A stretch of DNA of 64,000 nt from JAGXQV01 sp964505475 (GTDB taxonomy: Bacteria > Pseudomonadota > Gammaproteobacteria > Burkholderiales > Sulfuricellaceae). The translations under genes were made by a program, and so were the position numbers. The stretch's first letter is position 1. Every line of letters begins with the position of its first letter. The notes beneath the pieces were generated by a model. The model saw only the letters and a program-made list of their open reading frames with translations, was not told the DNA's origin and ran no database searches. Location: positions 1 to 64,000 of the forward strand of contig CAZDIJ010000005.1 of the NCBI GenBank assembly GCA_964505475.1, in the 5' to 3' direction. Below are positions 1 through 8,544 of the stretch, piece after piece.

Positions 1-49
1 TTTTACAGCAGACTACCATCTTAAATCGCTGTCTGGAAATTGGGGTCCA
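1..49. mobile_element. End of an IS element (IS2-group, IS3-family-like) at the window edge
   Basis: Read on the minus strand, the sequence from position 49 leftwards starts TGGACCCC, continues AATTTCCAGACAGC and then TTTAAGATGGTAGTC. From memory this resembles the left end of IS2-group elements of the IS3 family (a CCCC block, CCAGACA, then TTAA and TAGTC) and starts with the TG expected for an IS3-family tip. The carbamoyltransferase reading frame breaks exactly at this tip. Only the tip lies in the window, so the transposase and the target-site duplication cannot be seen. The IS2 match is remembered, not searched. Confidence 0.6.
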
Positions 50-947
50 CTATAAACTCCTCGGTGAGTTTCTGGGTGGCTGCGGCGATGTTGTCGAAGC
101 GCACATAGGGGAAGTTGTCGCGATAGAACAGGCTGGATACGTTGGTGTTGAATTTCGAGCGGAATTCCAGCTTGTCGCGGTCGAGCCAGATCATCGACCT
201 CAGCTTGCGATATGCGGTGCCGTAATATTTTTCTTCCGAAACATAGGCGGCAAGTCCCATCACCTTGTATTCGTGCTCGTTGACTTTCATCCCTAGGAAT
301 TTGGTGGCTTCGGCGTAAACCAAGCCAATCGAGGAATCGAAGTCGGTACAGGCGATTTGCTGGTAACTGCCAACCGGATCGAAGACGAAAATTTTCGACG
401 AGGCATTGTCACCGGCGCCATCGACGGTAATTAGCAAGGATTTTTCATTGTCCTGCGACAGGCCGAAAAAAAATACCGGCGTGAGTGCGTGGCACAAGTG
501 ATGGTCAATAGATACAATTTTGTCTCTTGGAATGCGGTAAGTGCTCTCCAGCCACTGGATGGTCTTTTCCCAAGCTTTCGGTGAAACAAAGCGGTTCAGA
601 ATGGTGTTGCGGATACCCGAAAAAACTGGTTTGAAACCGGTTTTATATTCTAGCCAGTTGAATATTCTGCGCAATGGACCTTGACTCGCACTTTCTACCT
701 GTCCAGCGAGCTTGTCGGTGGATGCCCCGGGAACGTTCAGGGTGAATTGCTGGTTGGTGGTAAAGACGAACTTGTCGATTTCATTTGCGGGATGTCGTTC
801 CAGCAGATAAGCCAAGGCGCATTCAGGAAACCCGACGTGATTCTTGATGTTGCTGAATTTTTCTTCATGGAGCACGGAAAGGCAACGCCCGTTGTCGAAA
901 TAGGCAAGAGTTGCGTTGTGTCCGGGAGCAATCGAAATGACTTTCAT
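21..947 (-). pseudogene. NodU/CmcH-family carbamoyltransferase, truncated by IS insertion
   Basis: This is the N-terminal half of a carbamoyltransferase (NodU/CmcH/TobZ type), which transfers a carbamoyl group to a sugar or antibiotic hydroxyl. The start is taken at 947 (MKVISIAPGHNATL), because the family begins at this ASKHA-like motif; the open frame continues 22 codons upstream to 1013. The HHLCHA metal/ATP-site motif and VTVDGAGDNAS are present. Family members are about 550-600 residues; here about 299 native residues reach the conserved QKLTEEF stretch. The frame then runs into the IS tip, which supplies the last codons (DPNFQTAI) and the stop. The C-terminal carbamoyl-transfer domain is missing from this piece, so the gene is probably inactive unless the remainder lies beyond the IS. 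Confidence 0.85.
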
Positions 948-998
948 GAAATGTGCGGTGACTTCGTAACGAGAGGTTGGGCCAGAATAGAGGCGGAC

Positions 999-1006
999 AT
1001 TATAAT
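999..1006. promoter_or_regulatory. Symmetric -10-like box between divergent genes
   Basis: The gap between the divergent carbamoyltransferase (947) and GT2 (1100) genes contains ATTATAAT. It is its own reverse complement and so presents TATAAT on both strands. It sits about 50 bp upstream of the leftward gene and about 95 bp upstream of the rightward gene. No convincing -35 box was found on either side, so this is only a candidate for a shared divergent promoter. Confidence 0.3.
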
Positions 1007-1099
1007 GGAGCATCGCCTGATTTTTTCGAAACTGGCGGTTTTCTTGTCAAATAAACGGGGATGTGGCTTACTGAGCGCAAAGTACATAGTTATCTATCG

Positions 1100-1918
1100 A
1101 TGAATAATCCCAAAGTTTCCGTCTTGCTTCCGGTTTACAATGCCGAGCGCTTTCTTGCTCTGTCCATTGAAAGCATCTTGTCGCAAACATTCTCTGACTT
1201 CGAGCTGATCGTGATCGACGACTGCTCCCGAGATGCTTCCTGGCATATTATCGAGGCGTTTGCCAGAAAAGACGGGCGTGTAGTCGCAGTGAAGAACGAC
1301 AGCAACCTCAATCTGACAGCAACCCTGAATAAGGGGATTGCCATGTCAAAAGGGGAATATGTCGCTAGGATGGATCACGATGACATCTCCACTCCCGACC
1401 GCTTAGAAAAACAGGTGCAACTTCTCGACGAGCATCCCGATGTAGGAATCGTCGGCGGCGACATTGACATCATCGACGAGGACGGGAATATTTTTGGGCG
1501 GCGCCAATATAATCGTACCGATCCGGCCATTCGTGAGAAGATATTCTGGTATAGCCCTTTCTGCCATCCTGCCGTTATGATACGCCGTGCCTCGCTTGAT
1601 GCGGCCGGGTATTATGACCATCGCTATGCTCCCGCTGACGATTACGAATTGTATTTCCGCCTCGGGATGAAATCCCGTTTTGCTAATCTCGATGCCACAG
1701 TGCTGCGTTACCGTATTGTCAGGAGAACTTCCATGACCACCGGCGGAACTCGCAAGATGGAAAAGCAGACCATCGCGGTGCGGCGCAAGTATGCTGATTT
1801 TTCGCCCTATCGCATGGGGCTCGCGGATCGCTTCTACAACCTGGCCCACTTCCTGTCACTTTATTTAGTGCCGACCAAGTTCAAGAGTTGGTGCTTTGCC
1901 AAGTTGAGGAATTCCTGA
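1100..1918 (+). CDS. Family 2 glycosyltransferase
   Basis: This 272-residue GT-A fold glycosyltransferase transfers a sugar from a nucleotide donor to a growing glycan at the cytoplasmic side of the inner membrane. The start is placed at 1100 (MNNPKVSVLLPVYN) because the fold begins here; the frame extends 13 codons further up without family similarity. Visible motifs are VSVLLPVYNAE (6-16), VIDDCS (38-43) and the metal-binding MDHDD (91-95), followed by a CHPAVMIRR acceptor-region motif and an ADDYEL block near residue 180. The C-terminus is short and basic. It lies directly upstream of an epimerase gene on the same strand. The donor sugar cannot be told from the sequence. Confidence 0.85.
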   Translation: MNNPKVSVLLPVYNAERFLALSIESILSQTFSDFELIVIDDCSRDASWHIIEAFARKDGRVVAVKNDSNLNLTATLNKGIAMSKGEYVARMDHDDISTPDRLEKQVQLLDEHPDVGIVGGDIDIIDEDGNIFGRRQYNRTDPAIREKIFWYSPFCHPAVMIRRASLDAAGYYDHRYAPADDYELYFRLGMKSRFANLDATVLRYRIVRRTSMTTGGTRKMEKQTIAVRRKYADFSPYRMGLADRFYNLAHFLSLYLVPTKFKSWCFAKLRNS

Positions 1919-1943
1919 TGCGCACAGTAGTGAAGGTTTCGAA

Positions 1944-2873
1944 ATGAAATGCCTGATATTCGGTGGCGGCGGATTTCTTGGCCTTAATTTGGCCAAGGGG
2001 CTTCATGCCAATGGTCACGAGGTTAGGGTATTCGATCGTGCCGCGACGGTGTTGCGTCTGCGCGACAGTGTTTGCCCTGCATTCGAGTGGATCGAGGGCG
2101 ACTTCTGCAACATTGACGACGTAAGCAATGCCATGATGGGGTGTGACGCGGTTTTTCACTTGGTTTCCACAACCTTGCCTAAGTCCTCCAATCTCAACCC
2201 GATTTACGATTTGGAAACTAACGTGGTTGGGACGTTGCGAATGTTGGATGCGGCGAGGCAGGCGGGGGTGAAGAAGGTGTTGTTTGCCTCGTCCGGTGGC
2301 ACGGTTTATGGCACACCGCTCGAAGTTCCGATTAAGGAAACCCATCCCACCGATCCCAGTTGCGCTTATGGGATCGGCAAGCTGGCGATAGAAAAATACC
2401 TGCGGCTGTATTATGAGCTTTATGGTTTGGATTATTGTATTTTGCGCATTTCCAATCCCTATGGGGAAGAACAGCGCCCCGGTCAGCAGGGCGCTGTGGC
2501 GGCTTTTCTGGCGCGAAGCCTGGAGCATAAGCCCATAGAAATCTGGGGTGATGGTAACGTGGTGCGGGATTTCATCTATGTCGGTGACGTTACGGAAGCC
2601 TTTGTCAAGGCGCTTCACCATCAAGGAGAGCCGCGACTTTTCAATGTCGGTGCGGGAACGGGAAGGAGTCTCAACGAATTGCTCGACGCTATTGATGCTC
2701 TGATCGGGCTGCCGCCACAAAGAAATTATCTGGCAGGCCGCAGCTTCGACGTGCCGGTCAATGTTCTGGATACCACACGTGCCCAGGAATTCCTGGGTTG
2801 GCACGCGCATACTTCTCTGGAACAAGGTTTGGCGAAGACGCTGGCATGGCAGCGGGAAATGGATAGGCGTTAA
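1944..2873 (+). CDS. NAD-dependent nucleotide-sugar epimerase/dehydratase (extended SDR)
   Basis: This 309-residue extended short-chain dehydrogenase probably acts on a UDP- or GDP-hexose (4-epimerase or related). The NAD-binding GGGGFLG lies at residues 7-13, the Ser-containing ASSGGTVYG near 115-123 and the catalytic YGIGK (Y142, K146) further on. RISNPYGEEQRPGQQG and the late GDGNVVRDFIYVGDV motif are typical of UDP-glucose 4-epimerase relatives. It starts 25 bp after the glycosyltransferase gene and is probably cotranscribed. The exact substrate is not determined; GalE-like is the best guess. Confidence 0.82.
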   Translation: MKCLIFGGGGFLGLNLAKGLHANGHEVRVFDRAATVLRLRDSVCPAFEWIEGDFCNIDDVSNAMMGCDAVFHLVSTTLPKSSNLNPIYDLETNVVGTLRMLDAARQAGVKKVLFASSGGTVYGTPLEVPIKETHPTDPSCAYGIGKLAIEKYLRLYYELYGLDYCILRISNPYGEEQRPGQQGAVAAFLARSLEHKPIEIWGDGNVVRDFIYVGDVTEAFVKALHHQGEPRLFNVGAGTGRSLNELLDAIDALIGLPPQRNYLAGRSFDVPVNVLDTTRAQEFLGWHAHTSLEQGLAKTLAWQREMDRR

Positions 2874-2992
2874 TCACGCTGTGCCATCCGGTATGTCGCG
2901 GTGGTGTCGTATAATTCCCATCGTCGAAATATATAGCGGAGAGCTTTCCGGTAAAGTGCAAACCGGCTCCGCGTTGTTGAGGAAGCAATCAA

Positions 2993-4423
2993 ATGTTGAT
3001 CCCGGTAATCCTGTCCGGCGGCGCCGGCACCCGGCTCTGGCCGGTTTCGCGCGAGGCTCACCCTAAACCCTTCATTCGCTTGGCCGATGGGCAAAGCCTG
3101 CTCCAGAAAACTCTGCAGCGGGCCGCCGGGTTGCATGGTGCTCAGGAAATCTGGACGATTACCAATCGGGATTATTACTTTCAGACCCGTGACCAATATG
3201 CTGCCGTGAAGGGGGTAGATAGCCTGCCCCGGCGTTATTTGCTGGAGCCTTTTGGGCGCAATACCGCACCAGCAATTTGTCTGGCGGCCATCGCTCTCGA
3301 GGCGACCCACGGCAGCGAGGCGATCATGCTGGTATTGCCAGCCGATCATTTGCTGGAAGACCTGCCGTTATTTCAGGATGCCGTCGATGCAGCTTACCGG
3401 TTGGCGAAGCAAGGTTATCTCGTGACATTTGGGGTCCACCCGACCCATCCGGAAACCGGCTATGGTTACATCGAAGCCGGTTCTAAGCTGGGCGGCAATG
3501 ATTTCCAAGTGAGTCGCTTCGTCGAAAAGCCCGATGTCGAGACAGCTAGCGGCTATCTCGAGAAGGGTGGTTATTTCTGGAATTCCGGGATGTTCTGCTT
3601 CAAGGTCGGTGCGCTGATTGAGGAAATCCGCCAACATGCGCCGGTGGTTTATCAGGGCTGCCATGAGTGCTGGGCGGCCACCGACCGGCAGGAGCCGCTT
3701 TCGCTCGATCCCGCTACTTTGGCAAAAATTCCCGAGATATCCATCGACTATGCAGTGATGGAGAATACCGACAAGGCGGCGGTAGTAACGGCCTCATTCG
3801 GCTGGAGCGACATTGGATCGTGGGGAGCACTCAGCCAATTGACCGCTGCTGATGCCAAAGGTAATCAGCTCCAGGCCGAAACGGTGTTGATTGATACCAG
3901 CAATTGTTACATCCAGAGCGATGAGCGGTTGGTCGCGGCGGTCGGGGTGGATGGGTTGATCATTGTCGATACCCCCGACGCACTGCTGATCGCCAAGCGC
4001 GAGCGAAGCCAGGATGTCAAACTGGTTGTCCAGCATCTCAAGGGACTGGCGCATCCCGCCTATCAGTTGCACCGGACCGTCCATCGTCCGTGGGGCACTT
4101 ACACGCAACTCGAACAGGGGAGCCATTTCAAGATAAAACGCATCATGGTCAAGCCGGGGGCGTCGCTGTCCTTGCAACTCCATCATCACCGCAGCGAACA
4201 TTGGGTGGTGGTCTCGGGGACAGCCAAGGTGGTCAATGGCGAAGAAGAAAAACTGATCCGAACCAACGAATCGACCTATATCCCTGCTGGCATTGCCCAT
4301 CGTTTGTCGAATCCAGGGGTGATCGATTGTGTCATTATCGAGGTGCAAAGCGGCGAATACCTCGAAGAAGACGACATCGTGCGGCTGGAGGATATGTATG
4401 GGCGGCAGGTTGGCGCTGCTTGA
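2993..4423 (+). CDS. manC: Mannose-1-phosphate guanylyltransferase / mannose-6-phosphate isomerase (type II, bifunctional)
   Basis: This 476-residue enzyme makes GDP-mannose from mannose-1-phosphate and GTP. Type II members also carry a phosphomannose isomerase cupin. The N-terminal nucleotidyltransferase signature GGAGTRLWPVSR is at 9-20 with the following HPKPF lysine. FVEKPD, the sugar-binding motif, lies near 173-178. The C-terminal cupin has HRPWGTY and a His-rich LQLHHHRSEHW stretch near 395-405. The length matches the AlgA/CpsB/ManC family. GDP-mannose is the precursor for the gmd/fcl/colD genes about 8 kb downstream. A 119-bp gap precedes it. It converges with the next gene with only 6 bp between, leaving no room for a terminator. 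Confidence 0.95.
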   Translation: MLIPVILSGGAGTRLWPVSREAHPKPFIRLADGQSLLQKTLQRAAGLHGAQEIWTITNRDYYFQTRDQYAAVKGVDSLPRRYLLEPFGRNTAPAICLAAIALEATHGSEAIMLVLPADHLLEDLPLFQDAVDAAYRLAKQGYLVTFGVHPTHPETGYGYIEAGSKLGGNDFQVSRFVEKPDVETASGYLEKGGYFWNSGMFCFKVGALIEEIRQHAPVVYQGCHECWAATDRQEPLSLDPATLAKIPEISIDYAVMENTDKAAVVTASFGWSDIGSWGALSQLTAADAKGNQLQAETVLIDTSNCYIQSDERLVAAVGVDGLIIVDTPDALLIAKRERSQDVKLVVQHLKGLAHPAYQLHRTVHRPWGTYTQLEQGSHFKIKRIMVKPGASLSLQLHHHRSEHWVVVSGTAKVVNGEEEKLIRTNESTYIPAGIAHRLSNPGVIDCVIIEVQSGEYLEEDDIVRLEDMYGRQVGAA

Positions 4424-4429
4424 CTCCGC

Positions 4430-6520
4430 TTAAAGGGTAGCCAACTCTCCAGCCACCTTCCCGATAACGCTTGCCCAGTCACCGCTGGCCGGCTGGCGGA
4501 ACAGGTGCAGAGTGGGGTACCACGGCGTATCCTCGCGCTCCAGTAGCCAGCGCCAGTCGGGCACGTAGGGCAGTAGTACCCATGCTGGTTTGCCCAGCGC
4601 GCCGGCGAGATGTGCCACCGAGGTATCGACGCAAATCAGCAAGTCCAGTGCGTCGATTAGCGCTGCCGTGTCGGAAAAATCCTTTAGTTCATCTCCCAAG
4701 CGCAATAGCTCCATACCAGCCGGTGCGGCTTCCGTGCTGCGCTCACCTTTTTGCAGACTAATGAAACAAGTGTCGTGCAACGTCGCCAATGGTGCGAAGT
4801 CCGCAAGTCGCATGGAGCGGCTCAAATCCTTGTTATGGGTCGGGCGTCCGGCCCATACCAGGCCGATTTTGCGTCGCGCACTACTCATTGTGTCGAGGTG
4901 TTCGCGCCACGTGGCGGCTTTCTGTGGATTGGCGAACAGGTAGGGGATATTTGTGGGAATGTCGTCGAGCGATGCCATCAGATATTTTGGCAAACTCATC
5001 ACGAACGCCCAGTAGTCGAACTCGGCTTCGAGGATATCCTGATTGCGGCTCAATACCCGGTCAACCCAGGGCAAGGTGCGTAACAGGGTATCGAGCTCCG
5101 GCGGTGCGGCCAACCATATGATGGCGCCGGCTTGCTTGAGCTTTTCAGCATAACGGCAGAACTGTACGACGTCGCCGAATCCTTGTTCAGGATAAATTAA
5201 CAAGGTCTTTCCCGTCAGAGCTTCGCCTTGCCACATCGGCTGGTGTAGCGCAGGGGGTTTCACCCGGTCGTTGACGTTGCGTCCGGGGTGATAACGCCAT
5301 TCGTATTCTTTCCAGCCCTGGCGGAAATCGCCGTGCACCAGGTGGATCAGCGCTAGGTTGAAATGGGCCTCGACGTAATCCGGCTTGAGTTCCATCGCTT
5401 CCCGATAACAGCTTTCCGCTTGTCCATAGTCTCCCTCGTCCTTCAGGAGGGTGCCGAGATTATTTAGGAACTCCGGGGTGCGATTAATTTCCAGCGCCCG
5501 ACGGCAATTGGCCAAGGCTTCCCGGCGTTTGTTCTGCCGGGTATAGGCCAGAGACAGATTGCTATGTGCTTCAGCCAGATTGGGTTGGATTTCCAGGGCG
5601 CGTAGGTGCGTGGCAATCCCTTCGTCGATTTGGTTGCGCTGTTGCAGGATCAGCCCAAGATTATTGAGCGCTATTGCGAAATCGGGGAGGATGGCGAGTG
5701 CCCGCTGATATGCGGTAACAGCTTCGTCGAGACGTTCCAGGGCGAATAGTGCGGCACCCAGGTTGTTCCACGCCTCGGCATGGTTCGGATGCAAGGTAAC
5801 GGCTTGTTGATAATGAGCGACCGCTTGTTCGGGGAAGCCCAGCACGCGCAACGCATAACCGAGATTGTTGTAGGTTTCCACCAGTGCCGGGTCAAGTTGC
5901 AAGGCACGCCGGTAGACGTCGGCAGCCGCTTGTGCCTGCCCCTTTTCCATCAGCGCAAGGCCATAATTGTTCAGGATGTCGGCGCGCGCTGGGTTGAGGG
6001 AGAGGGCATTTTCATAACAAGCGATGGCGGCGTCCAAGTGGTTTTGCTCATAATGGAGTACACCTAGATTGTTGAGGATGTTGGTGTCGTCCGGGCGCAG
6101 ACTGAGTGCCGCTTCAAAGTGGCTAAGAGCGTCGGCTGGTTTGCCGCTGGCTTGGTACAGGCTGCCAAGATTGTTGTGGGCATCAATGTGGGTCGGGTCG
6201 ATTTCGAGTGCCCGGCGGTAGCATTCGCCAGCTCTTTCGGATGCCCCCATTTCCTTGTGGATTACTCCCAGGTTGTACCAGAACGGTGCGTGGTCAGGTG
6301 ATGCCTGGATGGCGCGGCTGATGAGGTCAATGGCGGCATTGAAATGCCCGGTCTGGAAAGCGATGGTGCCGAGTAGTTGCAGGGCGTCGGCGTGGTTGGG
6401 ATCGACTTGGAGTATCTGCCGATAGGTTTCCTCGGCCTTGCGCAAATCGCCAGCTTGCTGATGTTGCAGGCCGATATCCAGTGCTTGGGCGAGGGTGACG
6501 GTTTGAGGTTGGTCAGGCAT
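4430..6520 (-). CDS. TPR protein with C-terminal GT9-like (heptosyltransferase-type) domain
   Basis: This protein has 696 residues. Residues about 8-405 are a run of roughly eleven tetratricopeptide repeats, many of the form NNLG..L...G..D.A...Y..AL. The C-terminal part (about 430-696) resembles the GT9/ADP-heptose glycosyltransferase fold: KIGLVWAGRP, then SLQKGE, then LIDALDLLICVDTSVAHLAGALGKPAW, the GT9 nucleotide-binding region. TPRs are known to bind partner proteins; in OGT-type enzymes they select the substrate. The N-terminus (about 60 residues) is nearly the same as in five other proteins of this window. It is divergent from the paralogue at 6604, with an 83-bp gap. Confidence 0.85.
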   Translation of the reverse strand: MPDQPQTVTLAQALDIGLQHQQAGDLRKAEETYRQILQVDPNHADALQLLGTIAFQTGHFNAAIDLISRAIQASPDHAPFWYNLGVIHKEMGASERAGECYRRALEIDPTHIDAHNNLGSLYQASGKPADALSHFEAALSLRPDDTNILNNLGVLHYEQNHLDAAIACYENALSLNPARADILNNYGLALMEKGQAQAAADVYRRALQLDPALVETYNNLGYALRVLGFPEQAVAHYQQAVTLHPNHAEAWNNLGAALFALERLDEAVTAYQRALAILPDFAIALNNLGLILQQRNQIDEGIATHLRALEIQPNLAEAHSNLSLAYTRQNKRREALANCRRALEINRTPEFLNNLGTLLKDEGDYGQAESCYREAMELKPDYVEAHFNLALIHLVHGDFRQGWKEYEWRYHPGRNVNDRVKPPALHQPMWQGEALTGKTLLIYPEQGFGDVVQFCRYAEKLKQAGAIIWLAAPPELDTLLRTLPWVDRVLSRNQDILEAEFDYWAFVMSLPKYLMASLDDIPTNIPYLFANPQKAATWREHLDTMSSARRKIGLVWAGRPTHNKDLSRSMRLADFAPLATLHDTCFISLQKGERSTEAAPAGMELLRLGDELKDFSDTAALIDALDLLICVDTSVAHLAGALGKPAWVLLPYVPDWRWLLEREDTPWYPTLHLFRQPASGDWASVIGKVAGELATL

Positions 6521-6603
6521 TGGGATGTGTCGGGAACCGATTTGTGTGGGGATAGGAATTCATTGATAATTAGCGATTTTACGGGGCTTGTCCCGGCCCG
6601 ACA

Positions 6604-8535
6604 ATGGTAGACATGGAAAGTACCAGCCAATCCGTTTCACTTCCCGACGCCATCAAGCTCGCCTTGCGCCACCATCAGGCCGGTGAGCTGGCGCAGGCTG
6701 AATCCATATACCGTCAGGTGCTTGTTGTCGAGCCGAATCATCCAGATGCTCTGCAACTGCTCGGGGTAATAGCCAATCAAGCGGGCCATCCCGAGGCTGC
6801 CATTGAGTTGATCGGAAAATCGATACGGCTTTTCCCGCAGAATCCCTATGGCTACAACAACCTCGGCGAGGCATACCGTGCCCTGGGGCGCTTCGATGAA
6901 GCAACACAAGCCTATCGGCAGGCGCTGGCGTTGTTGCCGGGATTTCCCGAGGTATATAACAATCTGGGGAATACTTGTAAGTCTCTGGGGCAGCGCCAGG
7001 AGGCCGAGGCGCACTACCGCAAGGCTTTGGAAATCCAGCCGGATTACGCTGAGTCGTACAACAACTTGGGTAATTTGTTTAAGGACGATGGCAATTTTGA
7101 GCAAGCTATTGCCTGCTACCAGAAGGCGCTTTCGCTCAAGCCTGATTACCCCGAAGCCTGGTGCAACTTGGGCAACGTCTTTCAGGAGATGGATCGATTC
7201 GACGAGGCGATAGCGGTCTACCAGCAGGCACTGGCGAAGCGCGCCAGCTATGCCGAAGCCCACAATAATTTGGGGGTTCTCTTGCTGCGCCGAAAAGAAT
7301 ATCAGGACGCCGCTCAGTGTTTCTCTAATGCACTGAACGCCAAAGCCAACTACGCCGATGCTCAATTGAATCTGGGCAACGTATACAAGGAAACCGGCCA
7401 ACTCGAGCAGGCCATCGCCTGTTATCAGCGCGCCTTGGAAATGGAATCCGGCCATGGTGGGGTGTACAACAACCTCGGCAATGTTTACAAGGAGCAAGGG
7501 CGGCATAGTGCAGCAATTGAAGCCTACCGAGAAGCACTCCGTCTCAAACCGGACTTCCCGGCGGCGCAATGGAATCTTTCCTTGGAATTGTTGTTGGCCG
7601 GAAACTATGCTGAAGGCCTGGCCTGTTATGAACAGCGTTTTAGTGGTGGCGATAAGGAAGATTTCGCCTTGGGTAACGCCATACTGTCCTGGCTTTCCGG
7701 TGTGTCGCGCTGGCTGGGTGAGGATTTGCAGGGGCGCACCCTGCTGGTGTGGACCGAACAGGGGCAGGGTGATAGCCTGATGGTGATGCGTTACCTGCCG
7801 CTACTTGCCAGGCGCGGAGTGGGACGCCTCAAAGTGTATTGCGAGCCCTCACTGGTGCGCCTGTTTCAAGCGCAGTCCTGTGTGGAGCAGGTCATCGGCC
7901 GGGATGTTACGCCTAGCCTGGAAGGCATCGACAGCCATTGCCCGATGCTTAGCCTGCCGTATTTTTTCTCTACCAGGCTGGAAACTATTCCTGCGGTATT
8001 CCCTTACCTAGATGTGCCTGATGCAATGGTGCAACGCTGGGCGGCCCGTTTTGCCGGTGAGGCTTGGCTAAAGGTCGGTTTAGTGTGGGCTGGTGGCAAG
8101 GCGTTGCGCTACGACGCCAAGCGCAGCATGAATCTGGAACAGTTTGCACCACTCGTGCAGGTACCGGGGGTGGCTTTCTACAGCCTGCAAAAAGGCGAAG
8201 CGGCGCAGCAATTGGCGGCCATTAACTGGCCGATTGTCGATTGGATGGATGAATGCGCGGATTTTCTCGATACTGCTGCGCTTGTCCAGCATCTTGATCT
8301 GGTGATCAGCGTTGATACCGCCATGGCACATCTCGCCGGGGCGTTGGGCAAGCCGGTGTGGCTACTCAATCGCTATGAGAGTGAATGGCGTTGGATGTTG
8401 GAGCGCGAAGATTCCCCCTGGTATCCGAGTCTACGCCAGTTCCGCCAAGCGAAGCAGGGTGATTGGGGAGACGTGGTTGAGCGTATGGCGGGCGAATTGG
8501 CACGAAAAGCCGAAGAGCATGCCAGCCGGGCATAG
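6604..8535 (+). CDS. TPR protein with C-terminal GT9-like domain (paralogue of the 4430-6520 gene)
   Basis: This protein has 643 residues, with about ten TPRs up to residue ~345 and then a GT9-like region. That region has LLVWTEQGQGDSLMVMRYLP, VGLVWAGGKALRYD, SLQKGEAAQQL and LVISVDTAMAHLAGALGKPVW. The last 60 residues (WMLEREDSPWYPSLRQFRQ) match the divergent neighbour closely, so the two are duplicates. A second ATG at 6613 is possible; neither has a clear Shine-Dalgarno site. The gene is followed after 9 bp by the GT41 gene, suggesting an operon. Soluble and probably cytoplasmic, since there is no signal peptide or membrane segment. Confidence 0.85.
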   Translation: MVDMESTSQSVSLPDAIKLALRHHQAGELAQAESIYRQVLVVEPNHPDALQLLGVIANQAGHPEAAIELIGKSIRLFPQNPYGYNNLGEAYRALGRFDEATQAYRQALALLPGFPEVYNNLGNTCKSLGQRQEAEAHYRKALEIQPDYAESYNNLGNLFKDDGNFEQAIACYQKALSLKPDYPEAWCNLGNVFQEMDRFDEAIAVYQQALAKRASYAEAHNNLGVLLLRRKEYQDAAQCFSNALNAKANYADAQLNLGNVYKETGQLEQAIACYQRALEMESGHGGVYNNLGNVYKEQGRHSAAIEAYREALRLKPDFPAAQWNLSLELLLAGNYAEGLACYEQRFSGGDKEDFALGNAILSWLSGVSRWLGEDLQGRTLLVWTEQGQGDSLMVMRYLPLLARRGVGRLKVYCEPSLVRLFQAQSCVEQVIGRDVTPSLEGIDSHCPMLSLPYFFSTRLETIPAVFPYLDVPDAMVQRWAARFAGEAWLKVGLVWAGGKALRYDAKRSMNLEQFAPLVQVPGVAFYSLQKGEAAQQLAAINWPIVDWMDECADFLDTAALVQHLDLVISVDTAMAHLAGALGKPVWLLNRYESEWRWMLEREDSPWYPSLRQFRQAKQGDWGDVVERMAGELARKAEEHASRA

Positions 8536-8544
8536 GGGCATGTT

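Noticed and set aside
681..1103. 140-codon plus-strand frame
   Set aside because: It is opposite the carbamoyltransferase and overlaps the GT2 start; no motifs.
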